64,000 nt of DNA from JAHIZC01 sp043813305 (GCA_043813305.1 JBDRLC010000042.1:1-64000); one strand, 5' to 3'. Counted from the first letter of the stretch, positions 7,372-15,571 are shown. Notes: generated from the letters alone by a model not told the origin. A program made the numbers and translations.

Positions 7372-8306
7372 TATCTTGCTCCTTTTCCTGTTAGAATGAC
7401 GATAAAGGTTTGCGCGATTATTCTTAAGTCCACCCATAAACAAAGTTTTCTAATATAGAGCAGATCGTATTTAATCTTCTTCTTCACATCCTGAATTGAC
7501 TCATCGTATTTATGCCAGACCTGTGCCAGTCCGGTAATGCCGGGCTTAACTTTCAGGCGCTTCTCATAATCTACAATCATCTTCTTCAAGTCCCTGACTA
7601 ATTCAGGCCTCTCCGGACGCGGGCCGACAATACTCATCTCCCCTTTTAAGACATTGATTAACTGGGGTATTTCATCAACGTGGGTTTTTCTTAAGATCTT
7701 CCCGACACTAGTTACTCGAGGATCATTAGCCTTTGCCCAAACTGCACCGGTTTTATCTTCGGCATCAACTCTCATTGTTCTGAATTTGTAGATTTTAAAG
7801 ATTTCTCCGTACTTACCTAATCTATTCTGTAGATAAATCACCGGCCCCTTGGAGGTAAACTTTATTAAGAGGGATGCCAGCATAATCAATGGGGCTGTCA
7901 GGATCAAACCGAATATTGCCAGAAGAATATCCATTAGGCGTTTAAGTCTCTGATAACTTTTTCTGACGAAGGTAGCAATGAAACTAGCGATTCCACCCAA
8001 AAACAAGACGAAGGTACTTGGCTCCGGAGCGCGACCTGTCCTTTGGGAATTCAGATTCTCTGAGTTGACCTCCGTTTGAATAGGCTGTTGGGAAATTACC
8101 TGCTGGCTATAATCCGCAGAATTATCAAACAAAGTAAAGCCAAAGGTCAAAGCGTCTCTACAATAGGGCTCAATCATAACCACTGCCGCGAAAAGCACCA
8201 GCACTAAACATGCCCGCTTAATTAAAGTACCATTAAATGCTTTGCTAAACTCTTTGGTAAATGCTTCCTTTATTTTCATACTAACAATGTAATTAGCATA
8301 TTTCAT
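7371..8306 (-). CDS. Polyprenyl-phosphate sugar-1-phosphate transferase with internal PEP-CTERM-like segment
   Basis: Residues about 121-311 are a bacterial sugar transferase (WcaJ/PglC type): a membrane anchor (124-148), KFRTM (175-179), DEIPQLINVLKGEMSIVGPR (211-230) and a conserved C-terminal domain. It would start polysaccharide synthesis by loading the first sugar phosphate on undecaprenyl phosphate. In front lie an N-terminal membrane helix (about 31-47), a polar segment (50-92), then PEPSTF (94-99), a hydrophobic stretch (98-114) and RKSYQRLKR, exactly the order of a PEP-CTERM signal but internal. ATG at 8306 lacks a good ribosome site; ATG at 8279 is an alternative, because a -24/-12-like motif overlaps the first start. 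The following PEP-CTERM lipoprotein gene overlaps the stop. Confidence 0.88.
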   Translation of the reverse strand: MKYANYIVSMKIKEAFTKEFSKAFNGTLIKRACLVLVLFAAVVMIEPYCRDALTFGFTLFDNSADYSQQVISQQPIQTEVNSENLNSQRTGRAPEPSTFVLFLGGIASFIATFVRKSYQRLKRLMDILLAIFGLILTAPLIMLASLLIKFTSKGPVIYLQNRLGKYGEIFKIYKFRTMRVDAEDKTGAVWAKANDPRVTSVGKILRKTHVDEIPQLINVLKGEMSIVGPRPERPELVRDLKKMIVDYEKRLKVKPGITGLAQVWHKYDESIQDVKKKIKYDLLYIRKLCLWVDLRIIAQTFIVILTGKGAR

Positions 8307-8310
8307 GCCA
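8295..8310 (-). promoter_or_regulatory. Possible -24/-12 promoter before the sugar transferase gene
   Basis: The minus strand reads TGGCATGAAATATGCT, with GG and GC separated by the required 10 bases; only the -15 T of the TTGC element is missing. It overlaps the first possible ATG (8306), so if it is used translation must start at 8279, leaving a leader of only about five bases. The bases up to 8531 otherwise hold an AT-rich stretch and a TTTTTTCCGGAAAAA dyad near 8327-8340. Confidence 0.3.
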
Positions 8311-8531
8311 ATTTTGCTTTTTTCCGGAAAAATTTTTTAATTTTTTGATTATGTAACTCTATGATGCACAAATGGTTATAAAGGGAAGGAAAATGCTTTC
8401 TTTCGAGATGCCTATATACATAAATGATTTAAATATAAATGTTCCTAAAAGTAGACAAAAATAAGGGTTATTTGAGTAAATTATATAACTCGTTTATTAC
8501 GAAGTGGTTACGATATAGAAATAAAACAACA

Positions 8532-9335
8532 TCAAATATTGATCCACCTCATCTCAATCAGGCCATTCTTAAAGCAGGATGCTTCAACTGTTTTGGCGAG
8601 TTTCTGCATCTCTTTTGCAGAAAAGCTGGCAAGGTCTTTAATGTTGTACATCACGATCTCTTTGATCGAGGCGTAATTGGTTAAATCCTGCAGAAGGTTG
8701 GGGCTGTAGTTCTTCAAGGTAGCGGAATTGAATAGTACTAGATCAGGATTAAAAAAGTTTAGTTTCTCTGATATCTCCTCTTGATTTTGTGCTGATTCTA
8801 ACCTGTACTCTTCCCCCTTTGCGGCCAGGCTGCGAAAATGGCCGCTTAAGAATTTGTAGATATCGGGTGACTGATCGATCACCAATAGCTTTGCCTTGAT
8901 CGTCAAAACCCGAGCCTTGATCCCCTCCTTCTTCCTTAAATCAACTACAGAGCTCTCCTTTGGCGTGATTACCTCTTTAAGCTTGTCATTCAACTCCTTC
9001 AGCTTAACCGGCTTGATAAATACTCCTTCGATCCAATCCTGTTCAATCAAATCCTGAGGATTCTCGAGGTAGCCCGATAAGAGAATGATCTTGATCGAGG
9101 GATATTTATCCTTGATGATTTTGGCGATCTCCGTACCCGGGATATCGGGTAATTTAATGTCCAGCAAAACAGAATCTATCTTATCCTTGGCAATGATATC
9201 CAGCGCCTCTTTTCCGTCAAAGGCCCCGAGGACAGAGTAACCTTTAAGAGAAAAAAATGACTCCAGGGTACTCACGGTATCAGGCTCATCATCAACGATC
9301 AACAATCTGGGTTTTTCGATGTTTGTATTCATCAT
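8532..9335 (-). CDS. Response regulator with receiver and degenerate second receiver
   Basis: The 267-residue protein has a canonical receiver (about 10-123): D15-D16, phospho-acceptor D59 in LLDIKLPD, S87 and K108. After a charged linker comes a second alpha/beta domain (about 147-265) that starts like a receiver (KLLVIDQSPDIYKFL) but has N203 where the phosphorylatable Asp would be (DLVLFNSATL), so it should be a pseudo-receiver. There is no DNA-binding or enzymatic output domain. It is the third gene of the riboswitch-led operon, 18 bases after the GspC-like gene. A role in protein-protein signalling linked to surface-protein export or assembly is inference. The start ATG at 9335 (or the next codon, also ATG) has a weak ribosome site. 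Confidence 0.82.
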   Translation of the reverse strand: MMNTNIEKPRLLIVDDEPDTVSTLESFFSLKGYSVLGAFDGKEALDIIAKDKIDSVLLDIKLPDIPGTEIAKIIKDKYPSIKIILLSGYLENPQDLIEQDWIEGVFIKPVKLKELNDKLKEVITPKESSVVDLRKKEGIKARVLTIKAKLLVIDQSPDIYKFLSGHFRSLAAKGEEYRLESAQNQEEISEKLNFFNPDLVLFNSATLKNYSPNLLQDLTNYASIKEIVMYNIKDLASFSAKEMQKLAKTVEASCFKNGLIEMRWINI

Positions 9336-9353
9336 AAAATTATTCTACCAGCT

Positions 9354-9998
9354 TTAATTCAAATAGTAAACTAAATTTTTTATCTCGCCTTTTCTTTTTA
9401 TCCGGACGGTGAATTCCTTTTGATTACGCAGCTTATCGTAGATTTCCAGAGGTCTTTTGATTGAGTCTAGTTTTAGATCATTCACGCTCAACACGATATC
9501 ACCTTCTTCTATTCCCACCTTCTCCGCTAGCGGCTGATTATTTATCTTAGCAATTTTGAACCCTTTAATCCTGCCACCTTCAAAGTGAGGAACTCCTACT
9601 GCCTGTTTTAGTGCAGTGTTTAGATCAGGAATCTGCGCAACCATGGCCTCGCGTTTAATAATTTTTTTAGTATCGGAAACATCCACTACTGGCTGATTGA
9701 TACTCCCCAGGGGGAAAGCGACTTCAAGAACTTTGCCTTCTTTTAATATTTGGATAGCCGCTCTCTTTATTTTAACGATCTGGTATCCGCAAACCCGCTC
9801 CCCTATCCTGTATGGCCTCTGTAGACCCTCAGGCACAACTTCAATGATCGCTAGAGATTCCCCCCTGGGGTTGCTTTCAATTACCGTGCCGATCAGGGTA
9901 AAAGAAAGCTGATTAGCATGTATTTGGCCTGAGGCATAGATAGGGATTGCGCACAATATAAAGCTGAAGATTAATGTCCTGATTAACTTGATCTTCAT
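9354..9998 (-). CDS. GspC-like type II secretion PDZ protein
   Basis: The 214-residue protein has an N-terminal signal or anchor helix (about 5-22), a GspC homology-region-like beta domain (about 33-98; FTLIGTVIES, YRIGERVCGYQIVKIKRAA) and a C-terminal PDZ domain (about 135-214) with GVGIEEGDIVLSVND-like features. GspC links inner- and outer-membrane parts of type II secretion and its PDZ helps select substrates (family knowledge). The start at 9998 is preferred over an upstream in-frame start because of an AGGAG site eight bases before it; it forms an ATGA overlap with the stop of the giant surface-protein gene. No other type II secretion gene is in the window, so it may serve as a dedicated adaptor for the neighbouring protein. 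Confidence 0.72.
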   Translation of the reverse strand: MKIKLIRTLIFSFILCAIPIYASGQIHANQLSFTLIGTVIESNPRGESLAIIEVVPEGLQRPYRIGERVCGYQIVKIKRAAIQILKEGKVLEVAFPLGSINQPVVDVSDTKKIIKREAMVAQIPDLNTALKQAVGVPHFEGGRIKGFKIAKINNQPLAEKVGIEEGDIVLSVNDLKLDSIKRPLEIYDKLRNQKEFTVRIKRKGEIKNLVYYLN

Positions 9999-12900
9999 TT
10001 TAAGGCTCCTGCTAATTTGACTAAAGGCAAAAGGCAAAATCTCACCAGTGATTTAACCGTTTTCTTATTCCTGATATAATCGGCAATCGGTGGTGAATGT
10101 CTGTAATAGAACCTGACGAAAGCCTCACCAATCCTGTTTGTCAAAAGGTAATCATCCCTGAACTCTCTTAAGAGCACTACTTCCCTCTCCATCGCTGAAC
10201 CATAGGAAGCTGTGGCGATAAAGCATCCACCACCGCCGCCACCGCCGCCACCGCCGGCAGCTGCAGCTGCTCCCCCGGCAAGGCCGAATAAAGAAAAGTG
10301 ATTGGTTTTTGCCTCTACATAGTTTTCATCCGGATGCACTATAATATCAAATACCTGTAGCCACTCCCCGCTGCTTTCATCGTATCTATAAATATTCAAC
10401 GTCCCCTCTTCTACGTCCGTACCGTCAACGTAACCGTCATTATCATCATCCTGATAGGGAATCCTGATAACTGCCTCTTTATCTAATTCCGTTGTATTGC
10501 TGGCAAGAGATATGTTACGGTAACTATCCATATCCACTAAACTGGAGTTTGAATCATCTACTTTGTTTGATAGCAGGGTCTCATCGACTATAGTCACGGA
10601 TAAAGTATCATCCGCACTTACTGCCTGATAGGGCATCGCCACCTTTGTCCCGTCATAAAGATAAGTCTCCTCTAACTTGGAAGAGTCAATTTTGGCCTGT
10701 TTTAAGTACTCTCCAGTTCCGGTCGTGGTCTCCTGGGAATCAGGATCCGAAGATTGATTATCTACGCTAATGGTCACGGAGTCAGATGTATAAGTTACGC
10801 CGTTAACCGCAAGGGCCCTGATTAAGTAATTATTACTGGAAACAGCTGTAGTATCCCATCTGGAAAAATAAGGGTAACTAATGGAAGACCCGATATCAAT
10901 CCAGGTGCTGTCTCCCTGTAATTGATATTGGTATGTTACCTGATCAGGAGAAATACGCGAATCAACGCTTACCGAAAGACTGACGTTTCCTTTTACCGTC
11001 TCTGAGGCTTCCGGTTCGATGATCACCACCGGCTTGACATCTATCGCCGTGACCTTTATCTGACTGCTGGTCTTATCAGTAACTCCGGAATCATTAGTCA
11101 CCTTCAATCCTACTACATAATAACCCGGATCAGTATAGGCATAGGAAGCGTCTCCCTGGGAGAGTGCCCGGTCATCACTGGCATCACCGTCAAAATCCCA
11201 GGCCTTCTCGGTAATTGTCCCCTGGCTTTGATCAGCAAAATCTATACTAAGTGGCGCTTCTCCCTCTGTAGTTGAGGGAGTAAAGGATGCGGTCGGCCTG
11301 GAGATCTCTCCGTCCTCTTCAATAATGATCTCACTTGATGCGGAAGCACTGAGATTATTCTTATCCGTTACTCTCACTTCCGGATTAAAGATCCCGACCT
11401 CCCTGTATGTATAAGATACCGTAGCATTATCATAAGTGCTCTGATCGAAACTTCCGTCACCGTCAAAATCCCACTCATAACGGATCAGATCAGCGCTATT
11501 TAAATTATTTGCCGTAAGATCAATGCTGCTGGGAGCCGTTCCTGAAGTATCGCTGAGACTCAAGCTTACGCTGGGAGCAGAGGAATTCTCGGATACGCTG
11601 ATGATCGTTTCTGCGATCGTACTCAGGGCGGCAAAATCAGTCACTCTTAAAGTAGCTGTATATACGCCTGCCTTTGAGTAATTCTTAACTACATTCCCGG
11701 ATTTCTTGGACTTATGTTCGTATCGTCCGTCACCCTCAAAATCCCATTCGTACTTTGATATACCGGTTGCAGAGGTCGCGGAAACCGTAAACTTCACCTT
11801 AACTGGAGCCGTCCCGGAAGTGCTATCGGTGCTCACCGCGATCTGCGGAGCTGTAACCGGTTCCTGAACTTGAATTAAAGTCGAGTGCGTATCCTGCCCT
11901 CCGATGCTATCAGTTACCCTGACAGTTGCCACATAATTACCCGCTCCAGAATAAGCATAAGAGCAGTTTCCGCTGACAGAGGAATTCCAGGCGTAATTTC
12001 CCTTACCCTCAAAATCCCACTCATACCCGACGATCGAACCGTTTGTGCTTGTTGCTGAGACCGTGAAAACAACTGTTAATGGCGCTGTGCCGGATGTCGG
12101 CGCGGCTGCGGCAGAGAGATTAATCGCCGCAGATAAATCAACATCATCAACCGTGATCGTAATCGTCTCTGAATCACTCCCTCCCCTTCCGTCACTGACC
12201 GTAAAGGTTAACGTATAAGAACCTGATTGGGCATAGCTCGGCGTCCAGGAGAAGGTTCTGCTACTGAATGTTGCCCCTGTAGGCAGAGTAGCTGCTGAAT
12301 AAGAAAGTGAGTCACCGTTGGCATCGGTCGCACTTACCTGGAAGGAAAGAGTGTCTGTTTCGCTCACGCTTTTATCGCCTATGGAAGCTAATACCGACGC
12401 AGAGTTACTACTCCCAGTATCTGCCTGGACTGCGCTGGAAAGACCTGATTCATTGCCGGATGTGTCATAAGCAGAAACCTGGTAGCTATAAGTGGTGGAT
12501 TCCTGCAATCCGGTATCAAAGTAAATGGTGCTGCTGGATAGATCCTCCAATGCTCCATCTCTATAGATCTTGTAACCGCTCACCCCGATATTATCACTCG
12601 AGGTACTCCAGCTTAAATTAATCTGCGTTGTGGATGCGGCGGTAGCAGTTAAATTAGTCGGTGTGCTGGGCGATTGGTTATCAGGGATCGCGCTGACGTA
12701 TTCGTAGGCACCGATATCAACACTTACCGAAGGCCGTAAATTCCCATCAATATCCCTGCTTACCAGAGAAGTAGTATCATAACCGGAATTGATACAAGAG
12801 GAACCTAATTGCGGACGAAGATTACTCGGCGCATTCACGAATAAAGGATTGACGTTTACTGCATGACTGTCTCTGGCAGGACCGTTGCCGTCGCCAAAGT

Positions 12901-14260
12901 AGCAATTATAATCTGTCTCCAAAAGTACCATTTCATTTTCATTAGAGATGTTGAAGTAACCGCACCCGGATTGGGTGGTAATGATATTATTTTTAATCCG
13001 GATGGTTTCCGGAATGTAGGTATTACTCCCGTCAACAAGCTTCTGTAAGCGTATGGCATAAGACCCCTTGGCGTTATAGATAGTATTGTTGTATAAATCT
13101 AGGGAACCCGAATAGATGTAAATGCAATAGTTCCAGGAAACATCCCCTCCACCCTCAATAATGATATTATTGTAAACTTTAGCAGATGAACCATCGGCCT
13201 GACCGATAAAGCCTATTGCTCTTAAGGCCTCTGAGGAATCTCTACAATCTATGATGTTGTCGTGAATGAGGATATTTTCGAATCTGTATCCGTTTTGATC
13301 AGCATAATCCTGGTTTATCGATATTGCCGGCCCCACCCCAACATCATTGTTGAAGATGTGGTTCCAGCCGAAATCAAGATCATCTGTGCCATAGCCTATG
13401 TACAGGGGATGGTCTAGTTTGTTTCCAGAGGTAGCTCCATGTAGAGTGTTGCCATAGATCTTATCATTGTTTGAGCCTATGGGATTAATAATCGCATAGG
13501 CGTGGGTTTTCAGGCCTTCACAGTCATTGTTAATAAAGCGGTTATTCCTGCCGCTCATGCGTGCGCATTGACGGTATCTTGCATACAATTGAAAACCGGA
13601 GACTACGTAGTAGCTGCGTGAGCTGTTATACCAGTCAAAGTTACCCTCTGCACCAGTGTAGGTGTTAGCCTCAAAGCGAACGGTCTCACCCGGATAGGCT
13701 ACCCAGGCAATCTCATTGTTCAGAGATCCTGAGACATTCCTGCCAAAGCTGACATTGTAGTAAGCGGTTTGATGGCCGTATCTGCCTGTATAGGTGCCTG
13801 ACCTGATATAGCAGGTATCCCCTGCACGCATAGTGCTGTAATAACTAGCTGGGCTTCTCCAGGGATCAGAGTAGGTTCCGCTTCCAGGATTATTCGGTGA
13901 ATTTATGTCAACGAAATAGATGTTACCAGACCTTACGGTAAAGGGGATCGCGTTTGATAAACCTTCAGAGGTAGTGACTACGATATTGCCTGTAGAGGCA
14001 CTGCTGCCCAACTGAAAGACTACTTTACTATCAGACCATACCGGATAGTTATCTACCTGTCCCCCTCCTACCGTGACGTAAGAGGATCCACGCGTTGCTC
14101 CAAAGTTATTACCTGAGATAGTGACAAAGACTCCCTTGTTACCCTGGCCACCGGTATTAGGGCCGGAAATTAAATCGGAATAAAAAACTACGGGAGCAGC
14201 GGCATGCGCGAGTGTATATATACTAAAAAACAAAATTGAAAGAAAAAGTATTTTTTTCAT
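9995..14260 (-). CDS. 1421-residue secreted multidomain surface protein with CFI-box C-terminus
   Basis: A signal peptide (1-21) is followed by an IPT/TIG domain (about 23-110), a right-handed parallel beta-helix (about 113-520), an FN3 domain (about 530-615), a cadherin-like domain (about 620-706), four PKD domains (about 710-800, 801-891, 893-983 and 985-1073, with WDF motifs), an Ig-like domain (about 1077-1168), a beta domain, and NHFSLFGLAGG. A run of ten glycines (1336-1345) leads to a C-terminal module beginning CFIATASYGS (1346-1355), which is the CFI-box-CTERM type. The start at 14260 is set by GGAGG six bases upstream; longer in-frame starts run into the riboswitch terminator. The first 340 residues are nearly duplicated by the protein at 22076. 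The role is probably adhesion or carbohydrate binding; the beta-helix suggests a polysaccharide ligand or substrate. Confidence 0.88.
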   Translation of the reverse strand: MKKILFLSILFFSIYTLAHAAAPVVFYSDLISGPNTGGQGNKGVFVTISGNNFGATRGSSYVTVGGGQVDNYPVWSDSKVVFQLGSSASTGNIVVTTSEGLSNAIPFTVRSGNIYFVDINSPNNPGSGTYSDPWRSPASYYSTMRAGDTCYIRSGTYTGRYGHQTAYYNVSFGRNVSGSLNNEIAWVAYPGETVRFEANTYTGAEGNFDWYNSSRSYYVVSGFQLYARYRQCARMSGRNNRFINNDCEGLKTHAYAIINPIGSNNDKIYGNTLHGATSGNKLDHPLYIGYGTDDLDFGWNHIFNNDVGVGPAISINQDYADQNGYRFENILIHDNIIDCRDSSEALRAIGFIGQADGSSAKVYNNIIIEGGGDVSWNYCIYIYSGSLDLYNNTIYNAKGSYAIRLQKLVDGSNTYIPETIRIKNNIITTQSGCGYFNISNENEMVLLETDYNCYFGDGNGPARDSHAVNVNPLFVNAPSNLRPQLGSSCINSGYDTTSLVSRDIDGNLRPSVSVDIGAYEYVSAIPDNQSPSTPTNLTATAASTTQINLSWSTSSDNIGVSGYKIYRDGALEDLSSSTIYFDTGLQESTTYSYQVSAYDTSGNESGLSSAVQADTGSSNSASVLASIGDKSVSETDTLSFQVSATDANGDSLSYSAATLPTGATFSSRTFSWTPSYAQSGSYTLTFTVSDGRGGSDSETITITVDDVDLSAAINLSAAAAPTSGTAPLTVVFTVSATSTNGSIVGYEWDFEGKGNYAWNSSVSGNCSYAYSGAGNYVATVRVTDSIGGQDTHSTLIQVQEPVTAPQIAVSTDSTSGTAPVKVKFTVSATSATGISKYEWDFEGDGRYEHKSKKSGNVVKNYSKAGVYTATLRVTDFAALSTIAETIISVSENSSAPSVSLSLSDTSGTAPSSIDLTANNLNSADLIRYEWDFDGDGSFDQSTYDNATVSYTYREVGIFNPEVRVTDKNNLSASASSEIIIEEDGEISRPTASFTPSTTEGEAPLSIDFADQSQGTITEKAWDFDGDASDDRALSQGDASYAYTDPGYYVVGLKVTNDSGVTDKTSSQIKVTAIDVKPVVIIEPEASETVKGNVSLSVSVDSRISPDQVTYQYQLQGDSTWIDIGSSISYPYFSRWDTTAVSSNNYLIRALAVNGVTYTSDSVTISVDNQSSDPDSQETTTGTGEYLKQAKIDSSKLEETYLYDGTKVAMPYQAVSADDTLSVTIVDETLLSNKVDDSNSSLVDMDSYRNISLASNTTELDKEAVIRIPYQDDDNDGYVDGTDVEEGTLNIYRYDESSGEWLQVFDIIVHPDENYVEAKTNHFSLFGLAGGAAAAAGGGGGGGGGGCFIATASYGSAMEREVVLLREFRDDYLLTNRIGEAFVRFYYRHSPPIADYIRNKKTVKSLVRFCLLPLVKLAGALK

Positions 14261-14273
14261 CTCGCACCTCCAT

Positions 14274-14306
14274 AAAAAAGCCCTACTCTCTTTGAAAGAA
14301 TAGGGC
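14274..14306 (-). terminator. Riboswitch-controlled intrinsic terminator
   Basis: On the minus strand GCCCUAUUCUUUC and GAGAGUAGGGC form a stem followed by six U, ending right before the GGAGG of the surface-protein gene. Its 5' arm (14296-14306) can instead pair over 11 bases with the aptamer strand at 14379-14389, making termination depend on whether the aptamer is folded. Confidence 0.88.
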
Positions 14307-14315
14307 ATTTTCTAT

Positions 14316-14412
14316 GAAGGACTTCGGCAACCCAGCTACCGTGTCTTATTTTATTAAGACGTAGGTCTGAAGTTTTGTGCCCTACCCTTTCGAGTAGTTT
14401 ACCGTTTCGGTT
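14316..14412 (-). promoter_or_regulatory. Cyclic di-GMP-I (GEMM-I) riboswitch
   Basis: The minus-strand RNA matches the GEMM-I layout. CGGUAAAC leads into a stem capped by a GAAA tetraloop (CUACUC-GAAA-GGGUAG). Then come GGGCACAAAAC, a second arm with CCUAC/GGUAG and a GUCUUA/UAAGAC hairpin, and the closing element GCUGGGUUGCCGAAG. The guanine that contacts c-di-GMP in the Vibrio Vc2 aptamer (G20) is G here, which favours c-di-GMP over cGAMP-type variants. It lies between a sigma-70 promoter and an intrinsic terminator in front of the 1421-residue surface protein. An open reading frame across this stretch (14257-14496) is a shadow. Confidence 0.88.
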
Positions 14413-14440
14413 AAACTTGAGTTTTATCAGAGCCATAATA

Positions 14441-14469
14441 AATATAACATATAAAACTGCATTTGTCAA
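14441..14469 (-). promoter_or_regulatory. Sigma-70 promoter of the riboswitch operon
   Basis: On the minus strand TTGACA (14464-14469) and TATATT (14441-14446) are 17 bases apart. The predicted start near 14434 is about 20 bases before the aptamer. The match is near consensus, so expression would be decided mainly by the riboswitch. Confidence 0.87.
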
Positions 14470-14945
14470 CATTAAGTTGAAATTTATTAAACTCATTGTT
14501 TCACCAATTGTTGGAAGGCATTAATCATGACAAAAATATACCATTTTCAAGATTAAAAGAAGATTAAATCAAAATTAATTTTTTTAATCTCCGACGGAAA
14601 AACGGCAAAAATCAAAGTTTTTTTAACCTGACCATACATTAAAAAAGCTGAAAAATAACATAAAAAAGATTAAAAAAATCATAATTTTTGGCACAATAAC
14701 TTGCTTATTTTTTTATTAGGCTTTAAACCTGATGTCATTCCTATAGTTGCGTGATAAATAATAATACTAGTTGTCAGGAAATTTCATCTATTTGCCGTAA
14801 CATATTGAAAATAAAGGAGTTTAGATTATAACTAAAAATATATATACTTTCTTACCTTATTGTGCCTCCTCCCTTTCAGCCAGAACTACTTGTAATGCAT
14901 AGTATATGGACGTTTGAAGCATATTTAAAATTTTTCAATATCATA
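14470..14945. other. AT-rich intergenic region between divergent transcription units
   Basis: About 480 bases separate the riboswitch operon (minus) from the XRE-cupin gene (plus). The stretch is very AT-rich with A and T tracts around 14560-14720. I see no coding signal. On the plus strand TGGCAC and TTGCT occur at 14689-14705, but GG and GC are 11 rather than 10 bases apart, so I do not call a sigma-54 promoter. No tRNA or small-RNA fold was recognised. Confidence 0.6.
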
Positions 14946-14974
14946 TTGACAAGGATAATAATTTATGGTACATT
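14946..14974 (+). promoter_or_regulatory. Sigma-70 promoter of the XRE-cupin/CheY pair
   Basis: TTGACA (14946-14951) and TACATT (14969-14974) are separated by 17 bases, placing the start near 14981. An AAGGAGGA ribosome site follows at about 14993-15000, seven bases before the ATG at 15007. Confidence 0.78.
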
Positions 14975-15006
14975 CTTAAATACTGAATAGTTAAGGAGGA
15001 GTTGAA

Positions 15007-15561
15007 ATGAAATTGGGGAAAAAATTAAGTAAACTGCGGGGCAATATGACTCAGGCAGAACTTTCTAAACGCTCCAAGGTCGATAAGGCGATTATTAGCA
15101 AGATCGAATCCGGGAAGATGACCGGTACGGTGCAGAGTCATGAAAAGATCGCTTCGGTTTTCGGAATGAAGCTATCTGAATTTTATACCTACCTTGAGGA
15201 AGACAGCTTTGAACCAGCAGAATTACACTCCGGCACTGCAAAAACAGATTATTACCAGGATTTCCTTGAAATCCTTACCTCCCTCCCGCTTTCAAAGAGA
15301 ATGCTGCCGACTTTCATTAGCTTAAAACCTAAAGAACAAAAATTTCTGGAGGAAACTATCAGGAAATCAGAGAGATTCATTTATTTGATTGAAGGAAGTT
15401 TAGAGATTGAAGTGGAAAAAAGAAAGTATCAATTAAAGAAGGAGGCTAAATCAAAGCACGGTGACAGCCTTTATTCTCTAAGCCCTAAGCGCCATAAGAT
15501 AAAAAATACCGGATCAACTGAGACAAAGGTATTGTGTATCAGTTCGCCGCCGGTATTGTAA
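15007..15561 (+). CDS. XRE-family regulator with C-terminal cupin domain
   Basis: The 184-residue protein has an N-terminal helix-turn-helix of the XRE type (about 3-60; MTQAELSKRSKVDKAIISKIESG). A C-terminal cupin-like beta-barrel follows (about 100-182; SERFIYLIEGSLEIEV, GDSLYSLSPKRHKIKN). Proteins of this layout are local transcription regulators that respond to a small ligand or metal held in the cupin. The metal-binding histidines typical of cupins are only partly present (H174-like position in KRHKIKN). It is one of only two complete plus-strand genes, is followed after 10 bases by the CheY-like gene, and faces the riboswitch operon across an AT-rich gap, so it may regulate that divergent pair. 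Strong AAGGAGGA ribosome site. Confidence 0.82.
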   Translation: MKLGKKLSKLRGNMTQAELSKRSKVDKAIISKIESGKMTGTVQSHEKIASVFGMKLSEFYTYLEEDSFEPAELHSGTAKTDYYQDFLEILTSLPLSKRMLPTFISLKPKEQKFLEETIRKSERFIYLIEGSLEIEVEKRKYQLKKEAKSKHGDSLYSLSPKRHKIKNTGSTETKVLCISSPPVL

Positions 15562-15571
15562 GGAGAGAAAA

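Noticed and set aside
7372..7443. Longer start for the mini-lipoprotein (24 extra residues)
   Set aside because: The extension has no ribosome site, overlaps the transferase gene and would bury the lipoprotein signal; the ATG at 7371 has AAGGAG at the right distance.
8439..8684. 81-residue plus-strand frame in the gap before the double-receiver gene
   Set aside because: Half of it overlaps the real gene antisense; the rest is AT-rich with no ribosome site.
14257..14496. 79-residue minus-strand reading frame before the surface-protein gene
   Set aside because: It runs across the riboswitch, its terminator and the promoter; composition and position are explained by RNA structure, and it has no ribosome site.
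14689..14705. Plus-strand TGGCAC...TTGCT, looking like a sigma-54 promoter
   Set aside because: GG and GC are 11 bases apart instead of 10, and a good sigma-70 promoter closer to the gene explains expression.
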